Shown: positions 59,300 through 64,000 of the stretch, piece by piece
Numbering within the stretch: position 1 is the first letter of the stretch
Layout of the letters: each line of letters begins with the position of its first letter
Origin: Caldifermentibacillus hisashii
GTDB taxonomy: Bacteria > Bacillota > Bacilli > Bacillales > Caldibacillaceae
Assembly: GCF_027568575.1 (NCBI RefSeq)
Contig: NZ_JANUVP010000006.1
DNA length: 64,000 nt
Reading direction: 5' to 3' (one strand)
The notes under the pieces: generated by a model
What the model saw: only the letters and a program-made list of their open reading frames with translations
Told to the model about the DNA's origin: nothing
Databases searched by the model: none
Translations under genes and position numbers: made by a program

Positions 59300-59869
59300 A
59301 TGTGGTATTACGAGAAGAAACTCCAATATCCAGTAAGAGTAAGCACCTGTAATCCCAGACTGGCAAAATTTCTCATAGAACAGTATGGTGGTGCAGACGG
59401 AGAATTGGCTGCTGCTCTCCGCTATTTAAATCAGCGCTATACCATTCCGGATAAAGTTGTTGGTTTGCTAAATGATATTGGAACAGAAGAATTTGCCCAT
59501 TTAGAAATGATTGCCACAATGGTTTATAAGCTCACAAAAGATGCATCACCTGAGCAATTACGGGATGCAGGACTCGGAGATCATTATGCGGATCACGATC
59601 GGGCTTTGTTTTATCATAATGCAGCTGGTGTTCCGTTTACTGCAACTTATATCCAAGCTAAAGGTGATCCGATAGCCGATTTGTATGAAGATATCGCAGC
59701 CGAGGAAAAAGCCCGCGCAACTTACCAATGGATTATTGATATGTCCGATGACCCGGATTTAAACGATGCTTTGAAATTTTTACGAGAAAGAGAAATTGTT
59801 CATTCGCAAAGATTTAGAGAAGCAGTTGAAATATTAAAAGAGGATCGAGGAAAGAAAAAGTATTTTTAA
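59300..59869 (+). CDS. cotJC: Spore coat protein CotJC, manganese-catalase family
   Basis: Ferritin-like di-manganese protein, 189 residues. Helix motifs with metal ligands are GGADGELAAALRYLNQ, GTEEFAHLEMIATMV and DIAAEEKARATYQWII. Present in spore coats as a possible catalase. GGAGGTTGC precedes ATG 59300. A long T run follows the stop codon. Confidence 0.95.
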   Translation: MWYYEKKLQYPVRVSTCNPRLAKFLIEQYGGADGELAAALRYLNQRYTIPDKVVGLLNDIGTEEFAHLEMIATMVYKLTKDASPEQLRDAGLGDHYADHDRALFYHNAAGVPFTATYIQAKGDPIADLYEDIAAEEKARATYQWIIDMSDDPDLNDALKFLREREIVHSQRFREAVEILKEDRGKKKYF

Positions 59870-59970
59870 TTTTTTTTTTTTTTTTGAGTTCATTGCTCCG
59901 TGCGTATTGAACTTAATGTATCATAAAGAAACATATTCACTCGACAAGCCAGTCCCCAGTCCGTATCAAA

Positions 59971-60107
59971 ATAAAGTGAAACTTCCAGCAGTGAGGATTC
60001 TTCATCCCCGCTGCTGGTTAGTTGAACCAATCGGGCACTTACGCTTTGATTACCATTAAGCCGCAAAAGGAAGATTTAGTAACCGTTTGTGTGGGATAGA
60101 GTGAATA
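59971..60107 (+). repeat. Family C repeat, single copy
   Basis: ATAAAGTGAAACTTCCAGCA, GTTAGTTGAACCAATCGGGC and CCGTTTGTGTGGGAT match family C. The palindromic arm has changed to CAGCAGTG...GCTGCTGG, a compensatory pattern. The tail lacks about 10 bases found at 22130. Confidence 0.88.
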
Positions 60108-60113
60108 CTGGAT

Positions 60114-60160
60114 GAAAAAAAGCGGGTTTGACTCTAGAAAGTCATTAACCTGCTTTTTTT
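60114..60160 (+). terminator. Terminator-like stem-loop
   Basis: AAAAAAGC-GGTT and AACC-GCTTTTTTT pair around ACTctagaaAGT. It follows the family C copy. The 59870-60433 stretch holds no gene. Confidence 0.7.
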
Positions 60161-60370
60161 ATAGATTTACATAATCTTCCAGTTTTAAATAATAATATTC
60201 CTCTTAGCTTGCAGTTGATTAAAAATAGTTGTAAGAGGAAACATAATTTCATAAAAAACCAGATAACACACAGAGGAAAACATTGATATTTGTTCGTATT
60301 TTAGCTTAAATAGAAAACAAAGGAAAAATTTTACCAGTTATAAAGAAAAATGAATAATTTTTACTCATTT

Positions 60371-60412
60371 TGACTGTTTATGATTGATTTTGAATGATTT
60401 TGGTGATATTAT
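60371..60412 (+). promoter_or_regulatory. fruRKA promoter with three 10-bp direct repeats
   Basis: TTGATT (60384-60389) and TATTAT (60407-60412) are 17 bases apart. TGACTGTTTA, TGATTGATTT and TGAATGATTT form direct repeats at a 10-base period over the -35, fitting a DeoR-family (FruR) operator. Confidence 0.75.
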
Positions 60413-60433
60413 GTCACTGTAGGAGGGCCGCCT

Positions 60434-61183
60434 ATGTTAACTGAAGAAAGGCATTCATATATTTTAAAAAAGTTGAAAGAAGAGGGAATTGTCAAGTCCC
60501 AAGATATTATAAGGGAGCTCAATTGTTCTGAATCAACCGTAAGAAGAGATCTCATTTTACTAGAAGATGCCGGGCACCTGAAACGTATCCATGGAGGCGC
60601 CAAACGGGTTTACGATTTGGATGAAGAATTATCAGTTGTTGAAAAATCCGCCAAAAACGTTCAAGAAAAAACATTAATTGCGAGGTATGCAGCTTCTCTT
60701 ATAAAAGAGAACGATGTGATTTACTTGGATGCCGGAACAACAACTTTAGCAATGATTCCTTTTTTAAATAAAAATATTACAGTTGTAACGAATGGTGTAC
60801 AGCATGCTTCATTATTGGTAGACCAGCAACTGCGTGTTTACCTTCTTGGTGGAGTGGTCAAAAACACAACGAAAGCGATTGTTGGTGTAAACAGTGTTAG
60901 TGAATTGAAAAAATATCGATTTACGAAAGCTTTTCTCGGCATTAATGGTATTGATGAAGAGTATGGCTGTACGACACCCGATCCTGAGGAAGCCTTATTA
61001 AAATATACTGCTATACAGCAATCCTCAAATTCATATGTGCTTAGTGATCATTCAAAATGGGGAAAGGTAAATTTTGCGAAGGTGTGTGATTTAGATGAAG
61101 TGACGATTATAACAGATCAGATTAAACATTTAAAAAATCATAACATTTTTGAAAACGCTACGATATTGGAGGCAATATCATGA
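60434..61183 (+). CDS. fruR: Fructose operon repressor FruR (DeoR family)
   Basis: DeoR-type repressor, 249 residues, that senses fructose 1-phosphate. The N-terminal helix-turn-helix reads RHSYILKKLKEEGIVKSQDI...SESTVRRDLILLEDAGHLKRIHGGA. The ribose-isomerase-like sensor has YLDAGTTTLAMIP, VTNGVQHA and LGINGIDEEYGCTTPDPEEA. AGGAGGGCC is the ribosome site. It overlaps fruK (ATGA), and fruR-fruK-fruA is the usual operon. Confidence 0.94.
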   Translation: MLTEERHSYILKKLKEEGIVKSQDIIRELNCSESTVRRDLILLEDAGHLKRIHGGAKRVYDLDEELSVVEKSAKNVQEKTLIARYAASLIKENDVIYLDAGTTTLAMIPFLNKNITVVTNGVQHASLLVDQQLRVYLLGGVVKNTTKAIVGVNSVSELKKYRFTKAFLGINGIDEEYGCTTPDPEEALLKYTAIQQSSNSYVLSDHSKWGKVNFAKVCDLDEVTIITDQIKHLKNHNIFENATILEAIS

Positions 61184-62109
61184 TTTATACATTAACAATG
61201 AACCCGTCAATAGACTATATCGTACATGTCAAAAACGTTCAACTTGGCGAACTAAACCGAATGGAGGCGGATTTTAAATTCCCGGGAGGAAAGGGAATAA
61301 ACGTATCCAGGATTTTGCATGAATTAATGACAGAAACGATCGCCCTTGGTTTTATTGGTGGTTTTACCGGTGATTTTATTGAAAATTGGTTAAAAAATGA
61401 AGGAGTAAATACTGATTTTACACGCGTTGTCGGAGATACAAGAATCAACATAAAATTAAAATCGGATGTTGAAACCGAAATCAACGGAATTGGTCCAAAA
61501 ATATCCGCTGAAGAAGCAAATGCTTTATTAAATAAGCTTAGTCAAATTTCGAATGAAGATATAGTCGTATTGTCCGGAAGTAAACCGCCTTCTTTATCTG
61601 AAGATTTTTATCATAAAGTGGCAAAACGAACCAAAGAGAAAGGTGCAGAATTTGTCATCGATACAACAAGTAATGAATTGAAGACGATTTTGCCTTTCCG
61701 TCCATTACTAGTAAAACCGAATTTAGAAGAATTGGAAGCCATTTTTGATATTAAAATGAATGGTCTGGATGATGTAATAACATACGGAAAAAAATTACTT
61801 GAATTAGGTGCCCAAAACGTCATTGTTTCAATGGGTGGCAACGGAGCATTGTTATTCACCGATGTAGATGTATACCAAGGAATCAATCCAAAAGGAACCG
61901 TGAAAAATTCGGTAGGAGCGGGTGATTCTTTAATAGCCGGTTTCATTAGCCGCTACGTCGAAACAAAAGACGTTGTTTCCGCTTTTCAATTAGGTATTGC
62001 CTCAGGTAGTGCAACCGCTTTCTCAAGTGATTTGGCAAAAAGAAACGAGATTTTATCCTTAGTAAAAAAAGTTGGAATTAAACGTCTTGATTCAACAAAC
62101 CCATATTAA
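61180..62109 (+). CDS. fruK: 1-phosphofructokinase FruK
   Basis: PfkB-family kinase, 309 residues, that turns fructose 1-phosphate into fructose 1,6-bisphosphate. Motifs are TLTMNPSIDYIVHV, FPGGKGINVSRIL, and the C-terminal anion hole NSVGAGDSLIAGF. GGAGGCAAT before ATG 61180. Second gene of the operon. Confidence 0.96.
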   Translation: MIYTLTMNPSIDYIVHVKNVQLGELNRMEADFKFPGGKGINVSRILHELMTETIALGFIGGFTGDFIENWLKNEGVNTDFTRVVGDTRINIKLKSDVETEINGIGPKISAEEANALLNKLSQISNEDIVVLSGSKPPSLSEDFYHKVAKRTKEKGAEFVIDTTSNELKTILPFRPLLVKPNLEELEAIFDIKMNGLDDVITYGKKLLELGAQNVIVSMGGNGALLFTDVDVYQGINPKGTVKNSVGAGDSLIAGFISRYVETKDVVSAFQLGIASGSATAFSSDLAKRNEILSLVKKVGIKRLDSTNPY

Positions 62110-62125
62110 GATGAGGTGAATAGTA

Positions 62126-63988
62126 ATGAAAGTAACCGAATTATTAAGAAAAGATATTATGCTTATGGATTTGCAATCAACTACCAAAAATGAGGTTATT
62201 GATGAAATGATTGCAAGTCTTGAAAAACACCATGTCATAAATAACGCTGACCAATTTAAGGAAGCAATTTTAAAAAGGGAAGAACAAGCTACAACAGGCC
62301 TTGGTAATGGGATTGCTATGCCTCATGCCAAAACGGTAGCCGTAAATGAAGCAACCGTCCTGTTTGCCAAAAGTAACAAAGGAGTCGATTATGAATCATT
62401 GGATGGGGAACCGACATACCTATTCTTTATGATTGCTGTTCCGGATGGTCTATATGATACACATCTGCAAGCATTAGCAGCTCTTTCCCGCTCATTACTG
62501 GATGAAAAATTTATTGAAGGATTAAAGTCTGCAAAAACGCCGGATGAAGTCGTTAATATCTTCCGAAAGAGAGAAGAAGAAAGTGAAGAAAAGGAAGTAA
62601 ACGTACAAGCGGATACAAGTGAAAAACCGTTTATTGTGGCTGTAACGGCTTGTCCGACGGGAATTGCTCACACTTACATGGCTGAAGAGGCGTTAAAGAA
62701 AAAAGCAGCTGAAATGAATGTGGACATTCGTGTCGAGACAAATGGTTCGGAAGGTGTAAAAAATCGTTTAACAGATGATGAAATTCGGCGAGCAAAAGGA
62801 GTTATTGTTGCCGCCGATAAAAAAGTTGAAATGTCCCGTTTTAATGGTAAACCGCTTTTAGAGAGACCGGTAAGTGAAGGTATTAACAAACCGGAAGAAT
62901 TAATCTCAAAAGTAATCAAAGGTGATGCCCCGACCTTCCATGCTGAAAATGATGATAGACAAAAAGAAGAACCGTCCAATACTTCTGTATGGGGAAAAAT
63001 TTACAAAGACTTAATGAATGGCGTTTCCCATATGCTTCCTTTCGTTGTCGGTGGCGGGATTTTGATGGCCATTTCCTTCCTGTTTGAAAGTACATTAGGT
63101 GATGATAGTGTAACGTTTAAGTTTTTAAATACGATTGGCGGAAATGCCTTCAACTTCTTGATTCCAATTTTAGCCGGATATATTGCGATGAGTATCGGTG
63201 ATCGTCCGGGATTAATGCCCGGTATGGTCGGCGGTTTGATGGCAGTGAACAGCAATGCCGGATTCTTGGGCGGTTTGGCAGCAGGTTTCTTGGCAGGATA
63301 TATTGTTGTATTCTTGAAAAAACTATTCCGCGGTATGCCAAGATCATTGGAAGGGTTAAAACCAATACTACTATATCCGATATTGAGCTTGTTCATTGTC
63401 GGTACGCTGATGTATTTCATTATTGGCCCGATTTTCTCAAGTATTAATACGGCGGTTGTCGACTTCTTAAGTGATATGGGAACAGCCAATGCGGTATTAT
63501 TAGGTGCCTTACTTGGCGGAATGATGTCAATTGATATGGGTGGACCATTCAACAAAGCGGCATATACTTTCTCTATCGGTGTATTTACCGATACCGGCGA
63601 CGGAAGTTTTATGGCTGCAGTTATGGCCGGCGGGATGATTCCACCACTGGCAATAGCCTTGGCAACTACCTTCTTTAAGAATAAATTTACGGATGAGGAA
63701 AGACGTTCCGGTTTGTCTAATTATTTACTCGGAATATCCTTTATTACTGAAGGGGCAATTCCGTTTGCGGCTTCTGATCCGTTACGTATTATCGGTTCAT
63801 CCATTGTTGGTTCTGCGATTGCCGGCGGGCTAACTCAGCTTTGGAATACGGCTATTCCGGCACCACATGGAGGAATTTTCGTCATTGCCCTTGCTGAAAG
63901 ACCATTTATGTTCTTGATAGCCTTACTTATTGGTACAGTCATCACCGGTTTACTCATTGGCTTTTGGCGAAAACCGGTAAAACAATAG
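62126..63988 (+). CDS. fruA: PTS fructose transporter EIIABC
   Basis: Fructose-specific phosphotransferase permease, 620 residues, domain order A-B-C. Domain A (about 1-145) has the phosphoacceptor His in GIAMPHAKT. Domain B (about 170-265) has the Cys in VTACPTGIAHTYMAEEAL. Domain C is the membrane part (about 290-620), including GLMPGMVGGLMA and EGAIPFAASDPLR. It imports fructose as fructose 1-phosphate. GATGAGGTG is the ribosome site. It ends 12 bases before the window edge. Confidence 0.97.
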   Translation: MKVTELLRKDIMLMDLQSTTKNEVIDEMIASLEKHHVINNADQFKEAILKREEQATTGLGNGIAMPHAKTVAVNEATVLFAKSNKGVDYESLDGEPTYLFFMIAVPDGLYDTHLQALAALSRSLLDEKFIEGLKSAKTPDEVVNIFRKREEESEEKEVNVQADTSEKPFIVAVTACPTGIAHTYMAEEALKKKAAEMNVDIRVETNGSEGVKNRLTDDEIRRAKGVIVAADKKVEMSRFNGKPLLERPVSEGINKPEELISKVIKGDAPTFHAENDDRQKEEPSNTSVWGKIYKDLMNGVSHMLPFVVGGGILMAISFLFESTLGDDSVTFKFLNTIGGNAFNFLIPILAGYIAMSIGDRPGLMPGMVGGLMAVNSNAGFLGGLAAGFLAGYIVVFLKKLFRGMPRSLEGLKPILLYPILSLFIVGTLMYFIIGPIFSSINTAVVDFLSDMGTANAVLLGALLGGMMSIDMGGPFNKAAYTFSIGVFTDTGDGSFMAAVMAGGMIPPLAIALATTFFKNKFTDEERRSGLSNYLLGISFITEGAIPFAASDPLRIIGSSIVGSAIAGGLTQLWNTAIPAPHGGIFVIALAERPFMFLIALLIGTVITGLLIGFWRKPVKQ

Positions 63989-64000
63989 GATATATAATGA

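Overview
The window is about 64 kb of a low-GC, endospore-forming Firmicute of the Bacillaceae. The evidence is the conserved B. subtilis-like order yjbA-trpS ... spx-mecA-coiA-pepF-yizD-roxS-spxH-yjbI-cwlQ-yjbK / yjbM-nadK-yjbO-prpE / fabI-cotO-cotZ-yjcA-yjcZ-spoVIF-yjcF-yjcG-yjcH, the many spore-coat and germination genes, T-box leaders, and sites matching FapR, CodY, CcpA and Spo0A consensus sequences. Two spore features often seen in thermotolerant Bacilli (a second spoVA operon and a coat-linked glycan cluster) fit a Caldibacillus/Bacillus-like species, but the sequence alone does not fix the species.

Layout. 1-3.1 kb: 3' end of yjbA, small genes, and trpS with its Trp T-box. 3.4-8.2 kb: spx, mecA, coiA, pepF (stress and competence control plus peptidase). 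8.3-16.6 kb: small membrane gene, the RoxS/RsaE sRNA, spxH-yjbI, cwlQ, yjbK, the divergent yjbM-nadK-yjbO set, prpE and a MerR regulator. 16.8-19.7 kb: fabI behind a FapR operator, then an accessory islet with a Fic protein and an endonuclease I. 20-32.3 kb: a sporulation block: cotO, cotZ, yjcA, small peptides, six sugar-nucleotide/glycosyltransferase genes, a yhcN/ylaJ-spoVAC-spoVAD-spoVAEb operon, yjcZ and spoVIF. 32.4-46.7 kb: yjcFGH, cvfB, ppaC, brnQ behind a CodY box, hydrolases, acetyltransferases, an MFS exporter, a coiled-coil DNA-binding protein behind a Spo0A-box cluster, and a ZIP transporter. 46.7-47.6 kb: a 52-bp tandem hairpin array. 47.8-64 kb: psiE, a GNAT, an FAD lactate/glycolate dehydrogenase, an EndoIII-like glycosylase, a nitroreductase, an aldehyde dehydrogenase behind a perfect cre site, tandem tyrosine T-boxes with aroA(G)-tyrA, a carboxylesterase, cotJABC and the fruRKA operon.

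How parts work together. spx, mecA and spxH form a proteolysis-control group: SpxH delivers Spx to ClpXP, and MecA delivers ComK to ClpCP. The coat genes, the sugar genes and the spoVA genes are plausibly one spore-surface and spore-core module. Three consecutive enzymes (UDP-GlcNAc 2-epimerase, 4,6-dehydratase, RmlD-like reductase) resemble the routes to rare N-acetylated 6-deoxy-sugars, flanked by two glycosyltransferases.

Four dispersed repeat families stand out. A is about 200-256 bp and abuts stop codons. B is about 104 bp and carries a hairpin plus a terminator. C is 147 bp, tandem and dispersed. D has a 52-bp unit, about 16 units at 46.7 kb and three inverted units at 31.2 kb. One A copy has replaced the stop codon region of spxH, and one B copy lies between the tandem T-boxes and aroA(G).
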